A stretch of 14,125 bases of DNA from JBBAAP01 sp043808305 (GTDB lineage: Bacteria; Planctomycetota; MHYJ01; JACQXL01): contig JAZDFB010000159.1 in the NCBI GenBank assembly GCA_043808305.1, forward strand, positions 1-14,125. The letters are read 5' to 3'. A model generated the notes under the pieces. It saw nothing but the letters and a program-made list of their open reading frames with translations. It had not been told where the DNA came from and ran no database searches. Every line of letters begins with the position of its first letter. Position 1 is the first letter of the stretch. Positions 7,374 through 14,125 of this stretch are shown here, one piece after another. The translations under genes were made by a program, and so were the position numbers.

Positions 7374-7598
7374 TTATGCAAACTCGTAGACTGGTGTTTC
7401 AATCTTTCTTGCCGGCTTACGATGTTCCCAGATAATCTTCTGAAGATGGTCTACGGTTTCCGGCTCAAACAGCCGCTCGCCGCACTGCTGGCAGATATTC
7501 GCCGGCACATGTTCAACAATAATCCAATTGCCCTCATAAAAAAGCGTGTAACTCACAAGTTGTTTTTCAACCGTGCTGCCACATAAATCGCATTTCAT
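7374..7598 (-). CDS. YgiT-type zinc finger protein, likely antitoxin
   Basis: A 74-aa protein with C3-x2-C6 and C36-x2-C39, the paired CxxC zinc-binding layout of YgiT/MqsA N-terminal domains, then a short tail ending ETPVYEFA. It lacks the C-terminal HTH domain of full-length MqsA, as do many stand-alone YgiT-type proteins. It lies 5 bp after the stop of a DUF4258 gene; this pairing and the toxin-first order match known MqsR/MqsA-like toxin-antitoxin modules. A strong GGAGG Shine-Dalgarno sequence 8 nt before the ATG at 7598 overlaps the end of the upstream gene's reading frame. That may let the antitoxin be made at a higher rate than the toxin. The antitoxin role is inferred from context and family. 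Confidence 0.83.
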   Translation of the reverse strand: MKCDLCGSTVEKQLVSYTLFYEGNWIIVEHVPANICQQCGERLFEPETVDHLQKIIWEHRKPARKIETPVYEFA

Positions 7599-7603
7599 AG
7601 TAA

Positions 7604-7924
7604 TTACCTCCGTATCTTAAAATCTATCCATTCTTTCGGGGCAGGGTCATATAGAGTTATGATTTTAATCTTTGGCCGTGTCGGATAAGAGCATTGAACA
7701 TGCAAATACCTTCCATTTTTAGTCCAGCCCGAAATCAAACAACTCGGCCCGTATTTATCATCAGGATAATCCTCTATAATCTCACCGCTTCCAATTACCT
7801 CATGCATTTCCTGCCGGGTTATTTTTCTAATAATGCTTTGGTCAACCGCGTGAATACTAAACTCGTATCTTTGCTCCTCAATAATAGCTTTCTTTATTTC
7901 TTCTATCATTTTATATATCATCAT
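7604..7924 (-). CDS. DUF4258 domain-containing protein, likely toxin
   Basis: A 106-aa protein with the DUF4258 pattern: FSIHAVDQSIIRKITRQEM (residues 22-40, H25), VIGSGEIIEDYPDDKYGPSC, GRYLHVQCSY (H75) and a C-terminal ITLYDPAPKEW. DUF4258 proteins resemble small RelE/MqsR-like folds and are commonly coded directly upstream of YgiT-type zinc finger proteins, as here, suggesting an mRNA-interferase-like toxin. No catalytic residue is proven; H25, H75 and the basic C-terminus (FKIRR) are candidates. ATG 7924 has GGAG 7 nt upstream (complement of 7932-7935); a second ATG follows immediately. The pair lies between the two copies of the exoribonuclease 3' end, in the opposite orientation to the surrounding genes. 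Confidence 0.82.
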   Translation of the reverse strand: MMIYKMIEEIKKAIIEEQRYEFSIHAVDQSIIRKITRQEMHEVIGSGEIIEDYPDDKYGPSCLISGWTKNGRYLHVQCSYPTRPKIKIITLYDPAPKEWIDFKIRR

Positions 7925-8104
7925 ATTAAATCTCCGAATTAAGTCAATTAAAATCTTTAGAATACCTCGCCTCTGTACTTTTCCCTGGGTGATACCTCTG
8001 ATGGGTCTTTTTCAGGTCGGTTATGGTCAGCAGGCAGAGCTGCCATGTGGCGGAAACGTGGTAATAAAACCCCAAAACGTGGTAATAAACGTGGTAATAA
8101 CTAA
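7925..8104. other. Spacer upstream of the toxin-antitoxin pair
   Basis: This 180-bp stretch should hold the promoter of the minus-strand DUF4258/YgiT pair, but no convincing -35/-10 pair was seen. A TTGACT near 7945 is too close to the start codon to be its -35. The right end carries three AAACGTGGTAATAA repeats and runs straight into the duplicated exoribonuclease fragment. Confidence 0.45.
8054..8100. repeat. Three copies of AAACGTGGTAATAA
   Basis: Perfect 14-bp copies start at 8054, 8075 and 8087; the last two overlap by two bases. Spacings are 21 and 12 bp. The cluster ends 2 bp before the duplicated fragment (homology from 8103). It could be an operator for the adjacent toxin-antitoxin pair, recombination-end repeats, or another instance of the CGTGGTAA intergenic motif. 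Confidence 0.8.
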
Positions 8105-8284
8105 TTTGGCGCGCCGGTCCTGCCAATGACCCCCGAAGCCCTGATGCTCCACTACATAGACAATCTGGACGCCCGGCTGGGCGAATACCAGGCATTGGCC
8201 GAAAAAGCCGACCCCAACGCCAACTGGACCGAACGCTCCCGCTCACAGGAGCGGAAATTCTACAAAAAGAACAATTCCAAGTAA
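8103..8284 (+). pseudogene. Orphan duplicated 3' end of the HD exoribonuclease gene
   Basis: Positions 8103-8266 repeat 6862-7025 with four synonymous differences. The frame stays open through APVLPMTPEALMLHYIDNLD and ERKFYK to its own TAA at 8282-8284, with a different tail (KNNSK instead of PNKNKTT). An in-frame TAA lies immediately upstream (8102-8104), and there is no start codon or HD motif set, so it is a non-functional fragment of about 59 codons. Different tails and only silent changes suggest that the two ends come from two alleles that both evolved as working genes, rather than from a recent copy that then decayed. Confidence 0.9.
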
Positions 8285-8514
8285 TCTATCCCGGGTAAAC
8301 TTAGCGAATCTATCCGTGGTTACAGCCTAATCTGCTAAATCAGCGGTTTCGTGGCTGCAATCCTTGACTTCTTTTATAAGCGAGCTATAGTATATTGGTA
8401 GCCCAAGAGAACAGGGGTAAACTCCGGGATGAAATGAGGTTGTGGCGGCACGAGGAAAGTCAAGCGTTCCCTTATTCGTTGACAGGATTAGTCAATTTAC
8501 TAATATGCAGGTAT
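8285..8514 (+). other. Spacer and leader before the DNA methyltransferase
   Basis: 230 bp containing a CCCGGG hexamer at 8290-8295, degenerate repeat text (CCGTGGTTACAG, CAGCGGTTTCGTGG, about 8314-8354) and a probable promoter at 8364-8391. A transcribed leader of roughly 117 nt would follow. The methyltransferase frame is open through this leader back to a TTG at 8395, but that stretch lacks family similarity. Confidence 0.5.
8364..8391 (+). promoter_or_regulatory. Putative promoter of the restriction-modification genes
   Basis: TTGACT (8364-8369), a 16-bp spacer and TATAGT (8386-8391) each match 5 of 6 consensus bases. Initiation near 8398 would exclude the TTG at 8395 as a start codon and supports a start further downstream. 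Confidence 0.5.
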
Positions 8515-9993
8515 ATGACAACAAAGGTTAAGGCCAAACCGAGGAAAAAATTATTACAGGTAAAAGAAGGGCTTGCGATTTACGCCCCCACAATACCCAT
8601 AAAACAACAAGATGTTATACAAGAAATTGATAATCTCGACTTTAAATTATCGCATCACTTTTATAATAAATTCTTATCCCAATCAGTATTGACACGCCAA
8701 CATGTTAGCTTTCAGGCGAATAAAAAAAGGAATGCTTATCGTTGGTATAAATTCAAGGAGGCGTTTTCCGCTTCTTTGGTAGAATATTTATTGCCGAAGT
8801 ATCACATTACCTCCGGAAAAATACTTGACCCATTTGCGGGAAGTGGAACAGCTCTATTTACAGCAAGTCAAATGGGGTTAGATGCTGATGGCATTGAGTT
8901 AATACCTGTTTGTCACCAGATTATTGCTGCCAGAAAGCATTTGGAAAATAAACTATCAGCCAAAGACCTTGAGATTCTTAACCATTGGGCAACTGAGAAA
9001 CCCTGGGCAAAATCAGGAAAAACGGCCTCGCTAAATAAAATAAAAATTACCAGCGGTGCATATTCGGAGGTTACAGTTGATGCTATTGAGCGATATCTAA
9101 CCGCACTAACAAAAGAAGAAAAGAAGATACGAACTATTCTTCAATTCGCATTATTATGCGTTTTGGAATCAATTAGCTTTACCCGCAAAGACGGGCAATG
9201 CCTCCGTTGGGATATGCGGTCGGGTCGCAAACAGGGCAATAAACCGTTTAATAAAGGCAATATCCCCGATTTTAATCAGGCTATCTGCTCTAAAATCAGG
9301 GAAATCATTAATGATACTGGTGCAGATGAGCAAAGCTCTTTATTTGCCAAGAAGATCAATCGCGGAAATGTTAATTTGTTACACGGTTCTTGTTTAGAAG
9401 TCCTGCCAAAACTACCAAAAAATTCATATAATGCGATTATTACTTCTCCCCCATATTGCAATCGTTATGACTATACGCGAACTTATGCATTAGAATTAGC
9501 TTTACTCGGCATAACCGAACAAGAAATCCGTGATTTAAGACAGCAAATGCTGAGTTGCACGGTAGAAAACCGCGCCAAAGACCTATTGCTGATTAACCCA
9601 CAATGGGCTCAGGCCATAGAAGCCGCGGACCAACAGGAATTACTGCAATCCATACTAAGTTATCTGGAGAACCAGAATAAAATAGGCGCGCTTAATAATA
9701 CCGGAATACCCAGAATGATTCGGGGCTACTTCTATGAAATGGCTTGTGTTATCAGCGAATGCTCGCGCGTCTTAAAACCAAATTCCTTAATGTTTATGGT
9801 AAATGATAATGTGCGTTATGCCGGGGTAAGCATATCTGTAGATATGATATTATCCAATATTGCAGAAGAATTGGGATTTAAGGTTGAAAATATCCTGGTT
9901 TTGCCAAACGGTAAGGGCAATAGCAGTCAACAAATGGGCAAGCACGGACGTGTTTCTTTACGAAAATGTATTTATGTATGGAGGAAAATCTAA
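8515..9993 (+). CDS. Type II DNA methyltransferase, TSPPY type, partner of AvaI/BsoBI-family endonuclease
   Basis: From ATG 8515 this gives 492 aa. The AdoMet-binding motif DPFAGSGT is at 105-112, followed by GLDADGIEL. The catalytic motif TSPPY is at 310-314, followed by CNRYDYTRTYALELALLG. SPPY-type tetrads are most often found in N4-cytosine methyltransferases. Because it overlaps (TAATG, 9991-9995) an AvaI/BsoBI-like endonuclease, it very probably methylates cytosine in CYCGRG and protects host DNA. The frame is open upstream to a TTG at 8395 (and an in-frame ATG at 8434). I chose 8515 because those 40 extra residues look non-coding and the likely promoter starts transcription near 8398. 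Only a weak AGGT precedes 8515. The base composition is much more AT-rich than in pnp, consistent with horizontal transfer. Confidence 0.88.
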   Translation: MTTKVKAKPRKKLLQVKEGLAIYAPTIPIKQQDVIQEIDNLDFKLSHHFYNKFLSQSVLTRQHVSFQANKKRNAYRWYKFKEAFSASLVEYLLPKYHITSGKILDPFAGSGTALFTASQMGLDADGIELIPVCHQIIAARKHLENKLSAKDLEILNHWATEKPWAKSGKTASLNKIKITSGAYSEVTVDAIERYLTALTKEEKKIRTILQFALLCVLESISFTRKDGQCLRWDMRSGRKQGNKPFNKGNIPDFNQAICSKIREIINDTGADEQSSLFAKKINRGNVNLLHGSCLEVLPKLPKNSYNAIITSPPYCNRYDYTRTYALELALLGITEQEIRDLRQQMLSCTVENRAKDLLLINPQWAQAIEAADQQELLQSILSYLENQNKIGALNNTGIPRMIRGYFYEMACVISECSRVLKPNSLMFMVNDNVRYAGVSISVDMILSNIAEELGFKVENILVLPNGKGNSSQQMGKHGRVSLRKCIYVWRKI

Positions 9994-10949
9994 TGTCATT
10001 GAATAAACCCTATCGTAAACATTTATCATCGAGTAAAGACCTGGTCACTCCTTACGAAGCAACACGTGCCGGATTTGTATCTCTGGCGTTGGAAAGGAAT
10101 CGTCGTGCTACGCCCTTTATTGAACAAGCCCGGTCATTGAAATCATTCGCATCTATCGCACAAACGCCGAAAGAACTGCTCAAGATTAAAGAAATTTATC
10201 CGGCATTAATGTGTGCGGCTGGTTTGTCGGACAAGGCGTGCAGTCATCTGGAAGCTAAGGATAAAACAGAAGCGATAAATGGGCTAATAAAAAATTTCCT
10301 TGAGCCGGCCGGGGCGAATTTTGTGGAAGAACTTGTTTACAGATTCCTCTTAACCAAAGGCGATACATTAGGTGGTAGTATGCGTAATGTGGGCGGCATA
10401 CTTGCGCAGAGGAAATTTGCCCGCGCCATTATCTCGGCCCTTTCCATTAACAATATACCTTACTATTGGCTTAGTTCTAAAAGCAATAACTGGATTAAGG
10501 CAAGCAATGAAGATGCCGATATCGAACTATTCCTCAGGGGAATTAGCTGGAAACACGACGGCGGGAATAAAACCGCTATTTTTAACCTGACCGTGCCGGC
10601 AGTAAAAAATAACATTGATTTCTGCCTTTTGAATTGCGCTTATAAAAATGTTTCAATCGCCTATAAAAAGTCAGAGTTATATATTTCCTGTGGTGAGTTA
10701 AAAGGAGGCATAGACCCGGCAGGAGCGGACGAACACTGGAAAACAGCCCATACGGCACTATCAAGAATCCGTAAAGCATTTTCCAAAAAGCCTCTGCGTT
10801 TACAGACATTCTTTATCGGAGCAGCGATAGAAAAGAAAATGGCCGGGGAAATATGGGAACAGTTAAAAGATGGAACACTAACCAACGCCGCTAATTTGAC
10901 TAATCAGGACCAAGTTAATTCATTGTGTAATTGGCTGATTAAGTTATAG
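9993..10949 (+). CDS. AvaI/BsoBI-family Type II restriction endonuclease
   Basis: A 318-aa protein, close to AvaI and BsoBI in length. Recognisable family stretches are DLVTPYEATRAGFVSLALER, NFVEELVYRFLLTKGDTLGG, SMRNVGGILAQRKFARA, ELKGGIDPAGADEHWKTA and FFIGAAIEKKMAGEIWEQL. The family's catalytic D-(E)xK residues are visible as D209 in KNNIDFCLLN and E235-L-K237 in CGELKGG, so the enzyme appears intact. AvaI and BsoBI cut C^YCGRG as dimers needing Mg2+; the same specificity is likely but not proven. The start ATG 9993 overlaps the methyltransferase stop and has GGAGG (9980-9984) 8 nt upstream. In-frame ATGs at 9966 and 9978 are less suitable because they precede that site. No controller (C) protein gene is present. 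Confidence 0.93.
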   Translation: MSLNKPYRKHLSSSKDLVTPYEATRAGFVSLALERNRRATPFIEQARSLKSFASIAQTPKELLKIKEIYPALMCAAGLSDKACSHLEAKDKTEAINGLIKNFLEPAGANFVEELVYRFLLTKGDTLGGSMRNVGGILAQRKFARAIISALSINNIPYYWLSSKSNNWIKASNEDADIELFLRGISWKHDGGNKTAIFNLTVPAVKNNIDFCLLNCAYKNVSIAYKKSELYISCGELKGGIDPAGADEHWKTAHTALSRIRKAFSKKPLRLQTFFIGAAIEKKMAGEIWEQLKDGTLTNAANLTNQDQVNSLCNWLIKL

Positions 10950-10994
10950 GAAAAGAGAATCATTCCCAATATTCAAAAAAGGAGAAATAATAAT

Positions 10995-13586
10995 ATGGTA
11001 AACAAAGCTATATTACCTGATGGCAACAATTCAGATTTTGTCACTAAAGGAAAAACAGTTGAAAACATTGACGTTAGGATTAGTTATAAAATTATTTCTT
11101 TATTCTCCGAAGGACTTTATAGAAGTCCAAACAAAGCAATTGAAGAATTAGTGGCTAATTCGTTTGATGCAGGTGCTACAAAAGTTCATGTGGTGATGTC
11201 GCCAGATTTCGGTGACCCCAAGGCAACAATAGCGGTAATTGATAATGGTATTGGAATGGATAAAGGGGGATTAAATCAGCATTGGCTGATAGGGGTAAGC
11301 AATAAGCGAGACCCTAGCTTTGAATCTCCAAAAGGCCGAAAACAAATCGGTAAATTTGGCATAGGAAAGCTTGCTACTTATGTGCTATCAACTTATCTAA
11401 CTCATATTTCAAAGATAAATGGAAAATATTACGCGACCACTATGGATTACAGTCTAATTCCACCAACTGAAAAAAGCAGCATTACAATAGAAGAAAAAAT
11501 ACAAATCCCCTTACGAGAACTAACAGAAGAAGAAGCGAAAGAAGTATTGGCCCCATGGTTACAGGGAAACAAACCTGGATTTAAAAACATTGCTCTCTTC
11601 GGAGAAAAATCTGAGCAAAGCTGGACAATCGCAATCATGTCCGGGCTTAAACCTATCGCTACAGAAATTCAAAGGGGGAGATTAAGTTGGGTACTACAAA
11701 CTGCTATGCCTCTTCGAGATGATTTCAATCTTTATCTTGATGGTAATGAAATAGCACCATCCAAACTTAAGGATAAAAAAATAAAAGCTTGGGTCTTGGG
11801 GCGTGATTTAAAAGAGGTTCCCAGTCCAGCCCCTGATGATCTGCAAGTAACAGAGGATACCTCAAGAGACAAAAAATCTATGCATTATTATGGACTAACA
11901 GACACGCAATTGGGACGAGTAACTGGCTATGTAGAATTATATGAAGACTTATTAACAGTTGGTAAGTCTGGAGAAATAGGAAGAAGTCATGGCTTTTTTG
12001 TATATGTGATGGATAGGTTGATTAATATTGACGATGAGTATTTTGGCATAGATAGTAATCTATTGCGCCACGGAACATTTGCTCGCTTTAGAATGATTGT
12101 GCATATTGACCGGTTAGACGAAGGATTGCGTTCTTCCAGAGAATCAATACAGGAAGGTCCCTTAATTGAAAAGGCTCGTAATATTTTACGAGGTGTTTTT
12201 GTTCATGTCCGAGCAGAACACGAAAAAATTGAGAAAGCTGAAGCACCTGGGGTACAAAGTACTAGTCGTATTGCAGACAGTCCTAACAGTCTTACGCGAC
12301 AGCCACTTATTGAATTAGTTAATAGTGCTTTTAACCAGAAATATTCTCCACGGTATACTACCTATCCACTAAATTTATCACCAACGCAAAAAATAGATTT
12401 CATTACTAGGTTGAAGAAAAAAGCAGAAGAGTCAGAGGGTTTAGTTAGCGAAATCAAGCTGGTCGACGAATTGTCACAAGGTCGAGGTATTACAGTATTT
12501 AATATTGAAACCGGAACCCTTGCCATAAATACCCTGCATCCATTCGTTGCGCACTACCTTGACGAATATGACCATAGGGCGAAAAATATACCATTAGAAT
12601 TAATGGCCATGTCTGAAGTTTTACTCGAAGCACATTTGGTTGAATTAGGATTAGATGCTTCAATTATAGCAGATGTTTTATCTAAACGTGACGAGCTACT
12701 AAGATGCCTTTCTCGCTCAACAGGAAAACGCAATGCTTATCATATTTCTTCTGCACTTTCTGATGCAGCCACCGATAAGGATAAATTAGAAATAGAGGTG
12801 GTAGCCGCATTTGATAGTATTGGATTTAGTAATGTAGTTAGGATAGGTAAATCCGGCAAACCTGATGGGTATGCTGAAGCGCATTTATCTGGCACTGCCG
12901 ACGGGAAAATTCAGTCGTATAAAATTACTCTTGAGGCTAAAACTAAAGAAAAACCAAATACTAAGGTTAGTGCTAAAACAGTTGGTATTTCAACAATTGC
13001 GCGTCAACGCAATGATTTTAATGCTAATTATGCGATTGTAGTTGGGCCTGATTTTCCAACAACGGAACTTGAAAAATCAGCTCTTGCTAAAGAAATAAAA
13101 GATGATAGGGATAAAAATCCAGGGAAAGGCATAACGCTTATTCGCATAGAGGATATGGCCAGACTTGTTCGTTTAATTCCAGCAAAACGAGTTGGATTGC
13201 ATCGGCTTCGAGAGTTATTTGATAAGTGCAGTATCCCTGAAGAATCTAAGGCATGGATTGAGAATCTTACAAAAGAAAAAATGGATAAACCTCCTTATAA
13301 AGAATTATTAGATTCTATCTGGAGTGAACAACGTGATATGCCGGGACAGGCGATACAGTATGCAAATGTTGAAACTCGCCTTCGACTTGATAAAAAAATA
13401 TCCTTAGCAAGAGTAGAAGTTGAGGAATTATGTAAGGCTTTATCAAAAATGGCACCTGGCTTTATCTGTGCACGTCAATCTACAGTTGAACTAAATCAAC
13501 AGCCGAGCAAAATACTCGAATCGATAAGCTCAACTATAAAGCTATACCCCGAAGATGAGCAAAAAACTATAGCATTACCTTCGTAA
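10995..13586 (+). CDS. MORC/MutL-like GHKL ATPase with C-terminal PD-(D/E)XK nuclease domain
   Basis: An 863-aa protein. The N-terminus (about 25-240) is a GHKL ATPase: N-box E51-LVA-N55-SFDAG, G1 box DNGIGM at 83-88, and glycine lid GKFGIGK at 119-125. A second alpha/beta domain (S5-like, about 245-400) with RLDEGLRSSRESIQEG at 373-388 follows, as in Hsp90/MutL/MORC proteins. Residues about 595-725 look like a restriction-endonuclease fold: E599/E601 in LEIEVVAAF, GKPDG (D624), ITLEAKTKEK (E647, K649) and an IARQRNDFNANYAIVVG segment. A helical C-terminus continues to 863. Prokaryotic MORC-like ATPases have been linked to restriction-modification operons (Iyer and Aravind's comparative work), so ATP-dependent DNA clamping or looping that controls cleavage is plausible. 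GGAG lies 10 nt before ATG 10995. It starts 45 bp after the endonuclease and ends 12 bp before a second methylase. Activity is inferred, not known. Confidence 0.85.
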   Translation: MVNKAILPDGNNSDFVTKGKTVENIDVRISYKIISLFSEGLYRSPNKAIEELVANSFDAGATKVHVVMSPDFGDPKATIAVIDNGIGMDKGGLNQHWLIGVSNKRDPSFESPKGRKQIGKFGIGKLATYVLSTYLTHISKINGKYYATTMDYSLIPPTEKSSITIEEKIQIPLRELTEEEAKEVLAPWLQGNKPGFKNIALFGEKSEQSWTIAIMSGLKPIATEIQRGRLSWVLQTAMPLRDDFNLYLDGNEIAPSKLKDKKIKAWVLGRDLKEVPSPAPDDLQVTEDTSRDKKSMHYYGLTDTQLGRVTGYVELYEDLLTVGKSGEIGRSHGFFVYVMDRLINIDDEYFGIDSNLLRHGTFARFRMIVHIDRLDEGLRSSRESIQEGPLIEKARNILRGVFVHVRAEHEKIEKAEAPGVQSTSRIADSPNSLTRQPLIELVNSAFNQKYSPRYTTYPLNLSPTQKIDFITRLKKKAEESEGLVSEIKLVDELSQGRGITVFNIETGTLAINTLHPFVAHYLDEYDHRAKNIPLELMAMSEVLLEAHLVELGLDASIIADVLSKRDELLRCLSRSTGKRNAYHISSALSDAATDKDKLEIEVVAAFDSIGFSNVVRIGKSGKPDGYAEAHLSGTADGKIQSYKITLEAKTKEKPNTKVSAKTVGISTIARQRNDFNANYAIVVGPDFPTTELEKSALAKEIKDDRDKNPGKGITLIRIEDMARLVRLIPAKRVGLHRLRELFDKCSIPEESKAWIENLTKEKMDKPPYKELLDSIWSEQRDMPGQAIQYANVETRLRLDKKISLARVEVEELCKALSKMAPGFICARQSTVELNQQPSKILESISSTIKLYPEDEQKTIALPS

Positions 13587-13598
13587 TCTCGATAATAT

Positions 13599-14125
13599 AT
13601 GATAATGCTTGACCAAGTTAAGTTTCATCCTGTACATCCGTTCCCTGCCAGAATGGCACCATCTATTGTTCTTGATGAATTACCCATCGCCGATAAAAGG
13701 CCTCTTCGTGTTCTTGATCCAATGGTTGGTTCAGGAACAGTTCCTGTTGCTGCTCGTTATCGAGGGCATTTGGCATATGGATTTGATACAGATCCTCTAT
13801 CATTGCTTATTGCGAACACGTGGTGTTCAGACATTAATTCAAGATTTGTGTTATTAAATGCTGAAAAAGTATTTATTAACGCATGTAAATATTACAAGGC
13901 CACATCTCAAAAAGAAGCTTATCCCTTTGGATGTGATGATGAAACAAAAAATTTTATTCGTTACTGGTTTGATGTAACTAATCGGCGACAGTTACGCGCA
14001 TTATCTGATGCTATAAAGGAAATCACAAGTTCCTCAATAAGAAAAATATTATGGTGTGCTTTCTCGCGACTTATTATTGCGAAAACACAAGGAGCATCTT
14101 GGGCAATGGATTTATCACATAGTCG
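13599..14125 (+). CDS. Second DNA methyltransferase, N-terminal part
   Basis: An open frame of 175 codons runs off the right edge. It contains HPVHPFPARMAPSIVLDEL (10-28), the AdoMet-binding motif VLDPMVGSGTVPVAARYRG (38-56) with GFDTDPLSLLIAN after it, and ASWAMDLSHS near the cut. This pattern is found in amino-methyltransferases of the DPPY/SPPY group, where the catalytic tetrad follows downstream, so that motif must lie outside the window. It is clearly different in sequence from the methyltransferase at 8515. ATG 13599 or the in-frame ATG at 13605 could be the start; neither has a good Shine-Dalgarno sequence, so translation may be coupled to the preceding ATPase-nuclease gene, whose stop is 12 bp upstream. 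It probably provides the protective methylation for that gene's nuclease. Confidence 0.85.
   Translation, partial: MIMLDQVKFHPVHPFPARMAPSIVLDELPIADKRPLRVLDPMVGSGTVPVAARYRGHLAYGFDTDPLSLLIANTWCSDINSRFVLLNAEKVFINACKYYKATSQKEAYPFGCDDETKNFIRYWFDVTNRRQLRALSDAIKEITSSSIRKILWCAFSRLIIAKTQGASWAMDLSHS

Noticed and set aside
8054..8100. Triple repeat as a CRISPR remnant
   Set aside because: 14-bp units, overlapping copies and 7-bp or no spacers do not fit a CRISPR array, and there are no cas genes.
7374..8104. The toxin-antitoxin pair as an integron gene cassette
   Set aside because: No attC-like imperfect palindrome with GTTRRRY/RYYYAAC ends was found; the flanking direct repeat is exoribonuclease coding sequence instead.
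7944..8246. A 100-codon minus-strand open frame upstream of the toxin gene
   Set aside because: It runs antisense through the duplicated exoribonuclease fragment and through the AAACGTGGTAATAA repeats (giving repeated YYHV), has no family resemblance and no proper initiation site.
8452..8461. GAGGAAAGTC, resembling the conserved P4 motif of bacterial RNase P RNA
   Set aside because: Only this short string matches. No partner motif or RNase P-sized structure exists before the methyltransferase coding sequence starts, so it is treated as chance.
8395..8514. A 40-residue N-terminal extension of the first methyltransferase from TTG 8395
   Set aside because: The TTG lies within or before the predicted transcription start, the residues look unlike the rest of the protein, and the family-like sequence begins after the ATG at 8515.
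13609..13857. An 82-codon plus-strand open frame at the right end
   Set aside because: It overlaps, in another frame, the second methyltransferase, whose motif I and conserved N-terminus are clear in the frame starting at 13599.

Overview
The window looks like a chromosomal segment of an uncultured bacterium. A GC-rich housekeeping core lies at about 1-7050, and an AT-richer, probably acquired defence island lies at about 7370-14125 and runs off the right edge. There is no rRNA, tRNA, transposase, integrase or CRISPR array. The lineage cannot be fixed from sequence alone. The BatA-like VWA protein, the DUF58 protein and dispersed CGTGGTAA-type intergenic repeats would fit a Planctomycetota or related PVC/subsurface lineage, but this is a weak inference.

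Core, minus strand (1-3000): a DUF58 protein, a membrane-anchored VWA protein with a BatA-like N-terminus, and the N-terminal part of a GT9 (heptosyltransferase-like) glycosyltransferase. They are packed head to tail, with a 3-bp gap and then a 4-bp ATGA overlap, so they are probably one envelope-related operon. The MoxR ATPase that usually goes with DUF58/VWA genes is not next to them.

Core, plus strand (3130-7049): rpsO, pnp and a YhaM-type OB/HD 3'-5' exoribonuclease, an RNA translation and turnover cluster. The 130 bp between the divergent DUF58 and rpsO starts holds two back-to-back sigma70-like promoters. Both are placed so that their transcripts would begin almost at the start codons. 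The pnp leader contains overlapping GC-rich hairpins that abut its ribosome binding site.

Junction (6862-8284): the last ~164 bp of the exoribonuclease gene recur, 97-98% identical, 1241 bp downstream as an orphan 3' end. Between the copies lie an anonymous spacer, a minus-strand DUF4258 toxin / YgiT zinc-finger antitoxin pair and a triple AAACGTGGTAATAA repeat. All four differences in the protein-coding frame are synonymous. This looks like integration at, or recombination with, the 3' end of the gene.

Defence island (8364-14125, plus strand): a TSPPY-type DNA methyltransferase overlaps an AvaI/BsoBI-family restriction endonuclease (probable target CYCGRG). After 45 bp comes an 863-aa MORC/MutL-like GHKL ATPase that carries its own PD-(D/E)XK nuclease domain. 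After another 12 bp comes a second, different DNA methyltransferase cut by the window edge. The most noteworthy content is this ATPase-nuclease plus second methylase joined to a classical Type II R-M pair. It may be a composite or second restriction system whose remaining genes lie to the right.
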